Shown piece after piece: positions 17,664 to 26,587 of a stretch of DNA of 60,333 bases (the first letter of the stretch is position 1; each line of letters starts with the position of its first letter). The stretch covers positions 1 through 60,333 of the forward strand of contig OMXE01000021.1 of the NCBI GenBank assembly GCA_900314935.1, in the 5' to 3' direction. A program made the position numbers and the translations under genes. Origin of the DNA: an uncultured Prevotella sp. (lineage in GTDB: Bacteria; Bacteroidota; Bacteroidia; Bacteroidales; Bacteroidaceae). The notes beneath the pieces were generated by a model, which did not search any database, had not been told where the DNA came from, and worked only from the letters and a program-made list of their open reading frames with translations.

Positions 17664-20600
17664 ATGAAAGGCGAGATATTGAGGAACGGGAAACGATGCG
17701 GCAAGTTGTTGTTCGACTATTTGCCGTGTGTAAACTATGCCATGTTGCGTAATGGTGTATCAACCTGCATTCAGTGCGTGGTGGAGAATGAAGACACAAC
17801 CGACTGGCGGCAGGTAAGGGTAGGCGTGAGGGGAGAGCAGATAAAACCACACGAAGTGATGCTCGACTTTATCCCACAGGGACAGCGCATACAACTGAAC
17901 AATCTCAAGATTGAACCTGAGCTGGATGCCTTGGTAAATAGTACCGAGCGCATACAGACGAAGTTCACCGTGAGCGTGAGCGTGGCCGATGAAGAGGTGT
18001 TACAGGAAGAATACGACATCAGTCTGCTGCCCTTCGACCAATGGCCGGGTAACAATGTGATGCCTCAGCTGCTTGCTTCGTTCGTCATACCTAACCATCC
18101 GCTGTTGTCGCGTGTGAACAGCAAGGCCTCGCAGTTCATGGAGAAGTGGACGGGTAGTTCCTCGTTGGATGCCTATCAGACACAGGATCGTAACCGCGTG
18201 CGCTTGCAGGTGGCCGCCATCTATGAAGCCTTGCGCTCAGAGTCCATCAGCTATTGTGAACCTCCAGCGAATTTTGAGTCGAGCGGTCAGCGGGTTCGTC
18301 TGGCCGACAAGGTGCTGACAGAGAAATTAGGCACTTGTCTGGATACCTCCCTGCTCTTTGCCTCCTGTCTGGAATCCATCGGCGTATTCCCCATCATCGT
18401 CATGATGCGCGGTCATGCCTTTATAGGAGCCTGGCTTGATGAGACCTTCTATCATCAGGAGGTATGCGACGATAGCTCGTATCTACTGAAACAGATGGCC
18501 GACGGTATAAATAATGTGGTGTTGGTGGAAACCACCTGCATGACCATGTCGGGAGCTGTTACCTTTGATGATGCGGTAGGACAGGCTTCGCAGAAGATAC
18601 ATGACGAGCGCTCGTTCGTGTATTTCGTGGATGTCCATCGTTGTAGGTTGGGTGGAATACGTCCACTGCCCCAGCGAATCCATAACGGTAATGAGTGGCT
18701 TCTGGAGAACGACGGGGTGGAGCACGAGAATGCCACAATGACCATCCGCATGCCCGATCACTATGCCCTTCACTTGGATACACCCGAAACGGAGATTACC
18801 AAGCAAACCATCTGGGAACGGAAGCTGTTGGATTTCTCCTTGCGTAATAACTTGATTAACTGCAAGGTGGGGCGTAGGGTAATTCCCTTCGTGTCGTTCG
18901 ACATCGACCTGTTGGAAGATAACCTGCAGGCAGGAGATGACTATACGGTGCTGCCTTATCCGAAGAAACAGATAGACCCAGTGGAGGGAAGTATCTACGA
19001 CTCGCATCTGCAAGCTTCTGATCTAAAGGAAATGGTGAGCGAGGAGGTGAAGGGTAACCGCCGACTGGTGTCGTATCTCAGTGAGACTGAGCTGGCCACG
19101 GCGATGAAGTTCATCTACCGTGCCTCCAGGAACTCGTTGGAAGAGAATGGTGCGAACACGCTATTCCTCGCCATCGGTATGCTGAAATGGTACGAGAACG
19201 ACAAGAGTATCATGGCACGATACGCCCCGGTGCTGCTGATGCCTGTGGATATCCTAAGGAAGTCGGGTACAAACTACGTAATCCGAACCCGCGATGAGGA
19301 TACTATCATCAACACCACGCTGATAGAGCTATTGAAACAGCAGTTCAAGATCAATCTGGGCGTACTGGATCCACTTCCCACAGATGACCACGGTGTGGAT
19401 GTGAAACGCATCCTTGCCACCGTTCGCGAAGGGGTGAAGAACATGCACCGTTGGAACGTGATGGAGGAGTCGTTGTTAGGTCTTTTCTCGTTCAATAAGT
19501 TCGTGATGTGGAACGACATACACAACAACGCAAAGAAACTGAAGGAGAACGACGTGGTGAAGAGTCTGATGGAAGGGCGTGTGGCACTGAAGGACCTTGA
19601 CCAGGTGGCGGATGCGAGAGAGGCAGACAAGAAGAGTCAGCCGTCGGATTATTGCATTCCCATTGACGTGGACTCCTCGCAGTTGGAGGCGGTCATCGAG
19701 AGTGGGCGCGGCAAGAGCTTCATTCTATACGGTCCTCCGGGTACAGGAAAGAGTCAGACCATTACCAACATGATTGCCAATGCGCTCTACCAGAACAAAA
19801 GGGTGCTTTTCGTGGCCGAGAAGATGGCGGCGCTGGAGGTGGTACAGAAACGACTCACGAAGATCGGACTGGATCCCTTCTGCTTGGAGCTACATTCTAA
19901 TAAGGTGACGAAGACGCATTTCCTGACGCAGATGCAGAAGGCACTCGACGTGGTGCATATCAAGGAACCAGAGGAATACAAGGCAACGTCGGAAAAACTG
20001 TATGCTCATCGGCAGCAGCTGATCACCTATATAGAGAACTTGCACAGGAAGCAGGCCTCAGGATTCTCACTCTACGACTGTATTTCGCGCCATCTGGTTA
20101 TCAGTGAAGAGGAGATGAAAGGGGTGCTGCCGCCCGTCAGCGAGATCAATAAAGAAAAACTCAGCGAGTGGGTGGAGGAGATAGAGCGTCTGACTACGGT
20201 GTTCAAGATTACGGGGCATCCCGTGGAGAATGCCTTGAACGGCTTGGAACCCAAGACGTTCCGAGAGGAGGATGTAGCACGACTACGCTCACTACTGATT
20301 GATTACAAGAACGATTACGACCAGCTGACGGCTACACTGCCGCACCTGCCCATTGCTGTGGGTACAAACGACCAGGATATCATGATGGCTGATGCCATGG
20401 GGAAGATGATGGAGGAGACTCCGGTGATGACGGCCGACATCCTAAACATTGCGGCCAACCGGCAGCGTTATGAGGCTCTGATAAAAGCATTGGAGATGGG
20501 TAAGGAGCGCGACAGCGTGAAAGCCACTATACTGGAAACGTGTCAGGATGAGGCACTTACCGCTGATAGCAAGGCGCTCTCTGCCAAGCATACGGAGATC

Positions 20601-23165
20601 ATGGGGAAGTGGTTCCTGCCGAAGTTCTTTGCCAAACGGAACTTTATGAAGCAGGTAAGACAGTTCTGTGCAGGGGCTAAGATCGATGAGGTGCCTGACT
20701 TGCTCAAGACCATTGCGCATTATCAGGAGTTGCGTCAAGGCGTGAAAGAGCAATCTGATCAGCTGTCGGCATTGTTTGGTGCTGACGGAAAAGGCGACGC
20801 AGAGAAATGGCAGATCATTGAGCCTTCGCTGAAAGGTACTTCACAACTGCTGCAGATGCTGATGGACTATGCCCAGCGGCATGATAAGAACGTGATGGAG
20901 GTGCGCAATGCACTGATGGAGCGTATCGGCGGTAGCTGGGATCTGTTCAGGCAAAGCAACAGTCAGTCGTTCAACACCGTTTCCACCCAACTGCAACGAC
21001 TCCTGTCATTAGAGGAGGAGATGGCTCCGCTGACGGATTTCGATTTGCCTATCCAGAACTACCATACGGAGATAGCCAAGCATGTGGATACATGGATGAC
21101 GCATCTGGGAGAAATCAAGGATTGGTGCTTGTGGATTGAGCGTAAGCAGGCTTTGGAGAACAAGGGATTGAAGAGTGTGACGGATTATATCCTGCAACAG
21201 CATGCGGATGCGCAACAAACATCGAAGGCATTCCAAAAGACTGTCTATCATCTGCTTACGATGGATATCGTGGATAAGGATCCGTCGTTGGCGAAGTTCA
21301 ACGGACTGATCTTTGAGGAGCTGGTGGATAAGTACAAGGAGCTTACCTACTCGTTCCAGGATCTCAGTAAGAAGGAACTGTATTGTAGGTTGGCAGCCCG
21401 GATTCCTTCGCAGACGCTGGCTGCTGCAACCAATTCTGAGATGGGTGTTCTGAAGAGGAACATCAATAATGGCGGTAGGGGTGTCAGTATCCGCAAGATC
21501 ATCGACCAGATACCTACCTTACTGCCCAAACTCTGTCCGTGCATGCTGATGAGTCCGATCAGTGTGGCTCAGTATCTTGATATGAATAATGAGAAGTTCG
21601 ACCTGGTGATCTTCGACGAGGCATCGCAGATGCCTACTAGTGAGGCCATCGGCGCCATTGCTCGTGGTAAGGCGCTGATCTGTGTAGGCGACCCGAAGCA
21701 GATGCCACCAACAAGCTTCTTCACAGCACAGTCGGTGGATGAGGATGAGGTGGAAATCGATGATATGGACAGTATTCTTGATGACTGTATCACACTCTCC
21801 ATGCCTGGTCATTACCTGTCGTGGCACTACCGCTCGAAGCATGAATCGCTGATTGCCTTCTCGAATTTGCAATATTATGATAGTAAGCTGCGTACCTTCC
21901 CCAGCATCGATGACCAGCAGTCGAAGGTGCGTCTGGTGCAGATAGAAGGTGAGTATGACAAGGGTCATACGCGCTCGAATCCCGCTGAGGCTCATGCCAT
22001 TGTGGATGAGGTGGTAAGACGACTGAAGGATCCTGAACTTTCAAAGCTAAGCATTGGTATTGTGAGCTTCAGTAAGGTGCAGCAGAACCTCATCGAGGAT
22101 ATCCTGATAGATGAGCTGACCAAGCATCCGGAGCTGGAGCAGAAGGCTTATCAGTGCGAGGAGCCGATCTTCATCAAGAACCTGGAGAACGTGCAGGGTG
22201 ATGAACGTGATGTGATCATGTTCAGCGTGGGATACGGTCCTGACAAACATGGAAAGGTGTCGATGAACTTCGGACCGCTGAACAATGAGGGCGGTGAGCG
22301 TCGATTGAATGTGGCCGTGAGTCGTGCTCGCTACGAGATGATCGTCTTCGCCACGCTGCGGGCAGAGCAGATCGACCTGAAACGTTCCAGCGCTAAGGGT
22401 GTGGAAGGACTGAAGAGCTTTATTGAGTTCGCAGGGAAGGGTACACTGAACCTGACACAGAGCATGGTGGCTGCCAATAACCTGCAGGATGCAGCCGAGA
22501 ACGACTTGGTGCGTATCATTGCAGAGGAACTACGCGGTCATGGCTATGAGGTGATGACACATGTAGGCCGGAGTCAGTTCAAGATCGACTTGGCTGTGCT
22601 GAATCCAGAGAAGAAGGATGAGTATATGATGGGTATCCTGTGCGACGGACGAAACTACTATGATACCAAGACCACTCGCGACCGTGAGATTGTGCAGCCG
22701 GGGGTTCTGACAGGACTGGGCTGGAACGTGATGCGGGTGTGGGCGGTTGACTGGTATGGAAACCACCAGCAGGTCGTCGACCGTCTGCTGAAACGACTGG
22801 ATGACATCAAGAACAATGTCAAGCAGGAGGCGGCAGCCTCGGAAGAGGCGAAGAAAATCGCCTCGCAGGCATTTACCCTGAAAGGAATGAAAATGGAGAA
22901 GAAGGAGGAGTACAGACTGCCGTGGCGCTATGAGCATAAGGATATTGCTGAGATTCCTACGGAAGAGGTGCAGAAAGCAGTGCTCTATAATGTGAAAGGC
23001 GCCGTTTCCATTCCGATGGATGAACTGAAACGACTGACGGTAAAGCTGATGGGGTTCAGTCGCCGTACACAACGCATTGATCGTGCCGTGGAACTGGCGG
23101 TGACACGACTGCAGCAAAATGATAAGGTGACGGTTACCGACAACGTGGTGACCATTAAGGAATAA
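17664..23165 (+). CDS. transglutaminase-like/DUF4011/SF1 helicase/Vsr-like/DUF3320 protein
   Basis: 1833 residues, the largest gene here. In order: N-terminal beta-rich region; a transglutaminase-like segment with GTCLDTS (Cys about 225) and GHAFIGAW (His about 251); DUF4011 (about 370-620); SF1 helicase with Walker A GPPGTGKS (690-697), Walker B VIFDEASQM (about 1315-1323) and motif VI NVAVSRAR (about 1550); a Vsr/MTES_1575-like nuclease (FKIDLAV about 1639, CDGRNYY about 1660, WAVDWY about 1693); DUF3320 (about 1755-1830). The position usually held by Glu before CDG is Leu, so nuclease activity is uncertain. Proteins of this build have been reported as single-gene anti-phage systems. A -7 box (TATTTTTG, 17623-17630) precedes the gene. 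Confidence 0.88.
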   Translation: MKGEILRNGKRCGKLLFDYLPCVNYAMLRNGVSTCIQCVVENEDTTDWRQVRVGVRGEQIKPHEVMLDFIPQGQRIQLNNLKIEPELDALVNSTERIQTKFTVSVSVADEEVLQEEYDISLLPFDQWPGNNVMPQLLASFVIPNHPLLSRVNSKASQFMEKWTGSSSLDAYQTQDRNRVRLQVAAIYEALRSESISYCEPPANFESSGQRVRLADKVLTEKLGTCLDTSLLFASCLESIGVFPIIVMMRGHAFIGAWLDETFYHQEVCDDSSYLLKQMADGINNVVLVETTCMTMSGAVTFDDAVGQASQKIHDERSFVYFVDVHRCRLGGIRPLPQRIHNGNEWLLENDGVEHENATMTIRMPDHYALHLDTPETEITKQTIWERKLLDFSLRNNLINCKVGRRVIPFVSFDIDLLEDNLQAGDDYTVLPYPKKQIDPVEGSIYDSHLQASDLKEMVSEEVKGNRRLVSYLSETELATAMKFIYRASRNSLEENGANTLFLAIGMLKWYENDKSIMARYAPVLLMPVDILRKSGTNYVIRTRDEDTIINTTLIELLKQQFKINLGVLDPLPTDDHGVDVKRILATVREGVKNMHRWNVMEESLLGLFSFNKFVMWNDIHNNAKKLKENDVVKSLMEGRVALKDLDQVADAREADKKSQPSDYCIPIDVDSSQLEAVIESGRGKSFILYGPPGTGKSQTITNMIANALYQNKRVLFVAEKMAALEVVQKRLTKIGLDPFCLELHSNKVTKTHFLTQMQKALDVVHIKEPEEYKATSEKLYAHRQQLITYIENLHRKQASGFSLYDCISRHLVISEEEMKGVLPPVSEINKEKLSEWVEEIERLTTVFKITGHPVENALNGLEPKTFREEDVARLRSLLIDYKNDYDQLTATLPHLPIAVGTNDQDIMMADAMGKMMEETPVMTADILNIAANRQRYEALIKALEMGKERDSVKATILETCQDEALTADSKALSAKHTEIMGKWFLPKFFAKRNFMKQVRQFCAGAKIDEVPDLLKTIAHYQELRQGVKEQSDQLSALFGADGKGDAEKWQIIEPSLKGTSQLLQMLMDYAQRHDKNVMEVRNALMERIGGSWDLFRQSNSQSFNTVSTQLQRLLSLEEEMAPLTDFDLPIQNYHTEIAKHVDTWMTHLGEIKDWCLWIERKQALENKGLKSVTDYILQQHADAQQTSKAFQKTVYHLLTMDIVDKDPSLAKFNGLIFEELVDKYKELTYSFQDLSKKELYCRLAARIPSQTLAAATNSEMGVLKRNINNGGRGVSIRKIIDQIPTLLPKLCPCMLMSPISVAQYLDMNNEKFDLVIFDEASQMPTSEAIGAIARGKALICVGDPKQMPPTSFFTAQSVDEDEVEIDDMDSILDDCITLSMPGHYLSWHYRSKHESLIAFSNLQYYDSKLRTFPSIDDQQSKVRLVQIEGEYDKGHTRSNPAEAHAIVDEVVRRLKDPELSKLSIGIVSFSKVQQNLIEDILIDELTKHPELEQKAYQCEEPIFIKNLENVQGDERDVIMFSVGYGPDKHGKVSMNFGPLNNEGGERRLNVAVSRARYEMIVFATLRAEQIDLKRSSAKGVEGLKSFIEFAGKGTLNLTQSMVAANNLQDAAENDLVRIIAEELRGHGYEVMTHVGRSQFKIDLAVLNPEKKDEYMMGILCDGRNYYDTKTTRDREIVQPGVLTGLGWNVMRVWAVDWYGNHQQVVDRLLKRLDDIKNNVKQEAAASEEAKKIASQAFTLKGMKMEKKEEYRLPWRYEHKDIAEIPTEEVQKAVLYNVKGAVSIPMDELKRLTVKLMGFSRRTQRIDRAVELAVTRLQQNDKVTVTDNVVTIKE

Positions 23166-23201
23166 TCCTGTCCATAAGCGTTTTGAAAGGTATTAAAATG
23201 A

Positions 23202-23230
23202 GAGAGGATGTGCTTGTGGCACATCCTCTC
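23202..23230 (+). terminator. hairpin after the DUF4011 helicase gene
   Basis: A perfect 12-bp stem, GAGAGGATGTGC (23202-23213) with GCACATCCTCTC (23219-23230), 5-nt loop. The following tract is only moderately T-rich, so it may act as terminator or 3' end stabiliser. Confidence 0.7.
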
Positions 23231-23566
23231 GCTTCTTTGTTAGTAATCTTAAACAACTACGGTCCATCTCGAACCCCTTTGAATAAAACATCTAACTTCA
23301 ACTAATCTATGTACTTGTTCTATCTAAACTATTGTAGTTACGTAATTGGTTCATATAAATAGAAGCATTATTAAACAAAAACCTAACAAAACTGACAAAA
23401 CTCTCGTTATCTTTTTTTCCGTTGCAAAGATATGGATTATTTATGGAATAAGCGCACTGGGAATGTATTATATACCTCCTGTTTTGTATCATTGATACAT
23501 TTGAGATACTATTTGATATATTATGGATGGTAAGGGATGAGCCCATGAGTATGTAGGGGAGGAAAC
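23231..23566. other. AT-rich gene-free stretch between convergent genes
   Basis: No coding sequence was recognised. It holds scattered CTAAC motifs (23283-23300 and about 23381), a GTATCATTGATAC palindrome near 23487, and a minus-oriented CAAAGATA near 23425 that resembles a stray -7 box. Confidence 0.5.
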
Positions 23567-24016
23567 CTATAGGTCTTGATACATGGGGATATCTTCCAGA
23601 TAGGTGTACTGCTGGTGTTCGTGATCCAGACGACAGCAGATGTGCTGCATTCCGTTGGACACGATGAGGTAATCAACATGCAACAGGATGTTGTACACGG
23701 TAATCTGGTCGAACACCTTCTGACTGAGGGCAACAGTGGGAGCCTTGTATTCGATGATCATTCTGGGTCTCGTCTCCTTATTATACAATAAGGTGTCGCA
23801 GCGCAACGACTTGTCACCTACCTGCAGCTGTACCTCATTGGCCAGCAGTCCTTGTGGATACTGCTTGTGCTCGATGAGGTAGTGAACGAAATGCTGGCGC
23901 ACCCACTCCTCAGGCGTCAGGGCAACGTATTTCCGGCGCAAGACATCGAAAATCATGCGCTTTCCTTGCCTTTCTGCAATTTTTATTTCGTAGGATGGTA
24001 GGTTTAATCGATACAT
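23567..24016 (-). CDS. HsdR_N-like (type I restriction R N-terminal) protein
   Basis: 149 residues. A PD-(D/E)XK-like core is visible: LRCDTLLYN followed by PRMIIEYKAP, giving D...ExK, as in the HsdR N-terminal nuclease domain (PF13588). There is no helicase part; stand-alone proteins of this size are widespread in Bacteroidales and their role is unknown. The start ATG at 24016 is chosen because the -7 box (24046-24053, minus strand) lies just upstream; earlier in-frame codons would precede the transcription start. Divergent from holA. Confidence 0.85.
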   Translation of the reverse strand: MYRLNLPSYEIKIAERQGKRMIFDVLRRKYVALTPEEWVRQHFVHYLIEHKQYPQGLLANEVQLQVGDKSLRCDTLLYNKETRPRMIIEYKAPTVALSQKVFDQITVYNILLHVDYLIVSNGMQHICCRLDHEHQQYTYLEDIPMYQDL

Positions 24017-24044
24017 TTTTGTAATTTTGCAGTCGTAACCGTCT

Positions 24045-24208
24045 GCAAAGATACGATTAAGCGAGCACAAAGCCAAATAAAACTTCGTTTTATTATGCTT
24101 TGTCGAGCGAAAGTATCTTATGTAAAGATGTGATTAAGCGAGCACAAAGCTAAATAAAACTGTGTTTTATTACGCATTGTCGAGCGAAAGTATCTTATGT
24201 AAAGATGG
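24045..24208. repeat. tandem pair of palindromic promoter-bearing elements
   Basis: Two units of about 80 bp in tandem, each AAGATA/G...GATTAAGCGAGCACAAAG..AATAAAAC, then GTTTTATT..TTGTCGAGCGAAAGTATCTT. Each folds into a long imperfect hairpin. The first unit carries a full minus-strand promoter for the HsdR_N-like gene: TTTG (24077-24074), 20-nt spacer, TATCTTTG (24053-24046). In the second unit the -7 box has decayed to CATCTTTA. Related elements occur at 52561-52637 and 53410-53500. Confidence 0.8.
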
Positions 24209-24233
24209 TATTTATTCTGTAAACGAGTAAAGA

Positions 24234-25265
24234 ATGGCTGAAAAGAAGTCTGGTGGAACCACTTTCGAAACGATCATGCACGACCTGAAGGCCGGGCAAT
24301 ATGCGCCTGTATATGTATTGATGGGTGAGGAGTCGTACTATATCGACCGGATAACCGACTATATCGCAGAGCATGTGTTGCGTGAGGAGGAACGCGACTT
24401 CAACCAGACGGTGGTGTTCGGTGCTGATGTCAGCGCTGGGCAGGTGGCCGATTTGGCTCGCCGCTTCCCGATGATGGCCGAACGACAGGTTGTCATCGTG
24501 AAAGAGGCGCAGAATATTAAGAACTGGGACCGTCTGGAGGCGTATTTCGAGAAACCACAGCCTACCACCGTATTGGTTCTGGCCTATAAAAACGGTACGA
24601 TTGACGGTAGAAAGAAGGTTGTTGCCAAGGCTCAGAAGTGCGGAGTGGTGTTCGAGAGCAAGAAAAAGCGCGATTATGAACTGCCTGGCTTCATCGAGGG
24701 CTATCTGAAAACGAAACAGTGCACGATAGACAATAAGGCTACACTGATGATAGCAGATCATATCGGTGCTGACCTGAGTCGTCTTACTTCTGAACTCGAC
24801 AAGGTGGTGATGGCAATGCCGGAGAATGATCGCCGCATCACACCTGAGGTGGTGGAACAGCAGATAGGGGTGAGCAAGGACTTCAACGGCTTTGAATTAC
24901 GAAGTGCCATTGCGAACCGCGATATAGTGAAGGCAAATAGGATTGTGAAATATTTTGACAGCAATCCAAAGACAGGTAGCGCCTTCATGTTGATCCCGTT
25001 GCTCTTCTCTTACTTCCAGAATTTGATGATCGCGTATTATTCACCAGGTGGGAGAGGAGAAAACGAGGTTGCCAGGTGGTTGGATCTACGAAATGGATGG
25101 GCTGCCAAGGAGTATGTTTTGGGCATGAGAAATTACTCGGCGATGAAAGTGATGCAGATAATCTATAAAATTAGAGAGATTGATGCCAAAAGTAAGGGTC
25201 TTGATAACCCAAATACAGGCGTGGGTGAGCTGCTGAAAGAGCTCGTTGCCTTCATTTTTTACTAA
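24234..25265 (+). CDS. holA: DNA polymerase III subunit delta
   Basis: 343 residues with the HolA fold: N-terminal ATPase-like domain (YAPVYVLMGEESYYIDRITDYI), the strand and motif PMMAERQVVIVKEAQ, and C-terminal helical collar (NPNTGVGELLKELVAFIFY). Delta is the wrench subunit of the clamp loader, opening the beta clamp. Position next to the HsdR_N-like gene is conserved in Bacteroidales. No TAnnTTTG box is obvious directly upstream; the duplicated repeat region separates it from the divergent gene. Confidence 0.92.
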   Translation: MAEKKSGGTTFETIMHDLKAGQYAPVYVLMGEESYYIDRITDYIAEHVLREEERDFNQTVVFGADVSAGQVADLARRFPMMAERQVVIVKEAQNIKNWDRLEAYFEKPQPTTVLVLAYKNGTIDGRKKVVAKAQKCGVVFESKKKRDYELPGFIEGYLKTKQCTIDNKATLMIADHIGADLSRLTSELDKVVMAMPENDRRITPEVVEQQIGVSKDFNGFELRSAIANRDIVKANRIVKYFDSNPKTGSAFMLIPLLFSYFQNLMIAYYSPGGRGENEVARWLDLRNGWAAKEYVLGMRNYSAMKVMQIIYKIREIDAKSKGLDNPNTGVGELLKELVAFIFY

Positions 25266-25300
25266 AATATACCCGTTTTTTTCGCTGGTTTTTCCTGTTT

Positions 25301-25326
25301 TCCTCCCTTTCGCGGAGGATTTTTTT
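25301..25326 (+). terminator. probable terminator of holA
   Basis: TCCTCC (25301-25306) pairs with GGAGGA (25314-25319); the loop is 7 nt and a run of seven Ts follows. The stem is short. Confidence 0.6.
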
Positions 25327-25960
25327 GTGCCGAAAAGTCGATAAATACAAAGGTTTCCGCTCGTTTGACCCCCTCTCAGTTTTGCGTATTTTGAACTATT
25401 CTTGCCGTGGTCCGGAAAAGCATCTGGATTTTGATTTTTGAGGAAAAACGAAGGAAGGAGATTTAGCGTTAGTGATTATTAACATTCGGGTTTTTGATAT
25501 TTGGATTTACAAATGAAATGTTTTAAGTCGATATTTGGTTTTGCAAAACCGAATGTTTTATGTTTGCGCAGTATTTACATTTGTGATGCATCACATTTGG
25601 ATAACTAAAATGATTGATTTGTGTTTGTGAAAACATAAATATTCACACGCTCTATATGTGTTATAATCATCTGCTATTCAGTTAGTTTTGCGATTTATTG
25701 ATAAAAATCGGTATAGAGATATACTTCTATACAAATAAAATACTGCATAAATGCCGTTATAGCACTATAGATGTTATAAGATAAGCAAATTATGTCCAGA
25801 TAGTTGCAAATAAGCACTTTACAAAGTCTTTGTCGTGTTTTAATACCTAAATTTTACATTTGTTGAGCGTGTTTGTGTTTTCTTCTATTGCGTTTTTAAA
25901 ATATGAATTATTTAAAAATCAAAAAAACGAAATCACTCTTCTAAATTTCTTTTCATGATT
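25327..25960. other. gene-free AT-rich region with perfect palindromes
   Basis: The longest strongly AT-rich gene-free stretch. No credible gene was found. It contains two perfect 14-bp palindromes, GGTTTTGCAAAACC (25537-25550) and TGTGATGCATCACA (25582-25595), and a spaced inverted repeat AACATTCGG...CCGAATGTT (about 25481 and 25549). These could be protein-binding sites. Confidence 0.6.
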
Positions 25961-25992
25961 GTTGTGGGATTCAAAAATTTGTTTTACCTTTG
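25961..25992 (+). promoter_or_regulatory. promoter of the XRE regulator
   Basis: GTTG (25961-25964), 20-nt spacer, TACCTTTG (25985-25992). The -33 box deviates by one base; the spacing and -7 box are canonical. Confidence 0.65.
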
Positions 25993-26045
25993 TAAAGTCA
26001 AACAATTTTGGCAAAAATGACCGTTTTTTTAACCCTTACCAGACA

Positions 26046-26510
26046 ATGAAGGATAGAATAAGACAGATTATGGAGAGTCAGCACATGACTCAGACAACGT
26101 TCGCAAGTTTTATCGGAATGGCACCGGCGTCACTCAGTAGTATATTTAATGAACGCACCCGCCCTACCTTGAACATGGTCGAAGCCATCAAGAGTAAAAT
26201 TCCTGCCATCAGTCTCGACTGGCTGATGTTTGGTAAGGGACCGATGTATGAAGATCAAAAAGATGGTGTAAATGAGTCAACTCCAATTGCTGACACAAAC
26301 AGTCGAGAGCAGGAACTCGACTTCACTATTCCTCCTGCAGTAGCATCAGGTGGCTATCAGGAAGGTAGAAATATGCAAGGTGTATATCGTACACCTAATA
26401 ATCCTGTGAGAAACGAAGTGAAATATATTGACAAACCTAAACGCGAGATTGTTGAAATCCGGGTGTTCTTTGATGACGGAACATGGGAGTCGCTCGTTCC
26501 TAAAAAATAA
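26046..26510 (+). CDS. XRE-type helix-turn-helix regulator
   Basis: 154 residues. The N-terminal HTH (IRQIMESQHMTQTTFASFIG, then APASLSSIFNERTRPTLNMV) is Cro/C1-like and is followed by a segment typical of Bacteroidales chromosomal regulators (SLDWLMFGKGPMY). The C-terminal half is Pro-rich and of unknown function. The start ATG 26046 fits the promoter at 25961-25992; the open frame upstream overlaps the promoter. Its large, palindrome-rich upstream region may hold its own or other regulators' sites. Confidence 0.85.
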   Translation: MKDRIRQIMESQHMTQTTFASFIGMAPASLSSIFNERTRPTLNMVEAIKSKIPAISLDWLMFGKGPMYEDQKDGVNESTPIADTNSREQELDFTIPPAVASGGYQEGRNMQGVYRTPNNPVRNEVKYIDKPKREIVEIRVFFDDGTWESLVPKK

Positions 26511-26547
26511 TAAGGTATAGTTTTTTTGTACGCTACTTCGCTTCTTA

Positions 26548-26579
26548 TTTGGTCGTTCGCTAAATTCGTCGTATCTTTG
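26548..26579 (+). promoter_or_regulatory. promoter of pyrK-pyrD
   Basis: TTTG (26548-26551), 20-nt spacer, TATCTTTG (26572-26579), a perfect consensus. The pyrK ATG lies only 8 nt beyond the -7 box, so the leader is very short. Confidence 0.85.
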
Positions 26580-26587
26580 CACTTGAT

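Noticed and set aside
23567..24016. HsdR_N-like gene as part of a restriction system
   Set aside because: No hsdM, hsdS or helicase domain is adjacent, and the stand-alone gene beside holA is a usual Bacteroidales arrangement.
25514..25609. A 31-codon frame in the AT-rich gap before the XRE gene
   Set aside because: No promoter box at a proper distance, random-looking composition, and it spans the palindromes.
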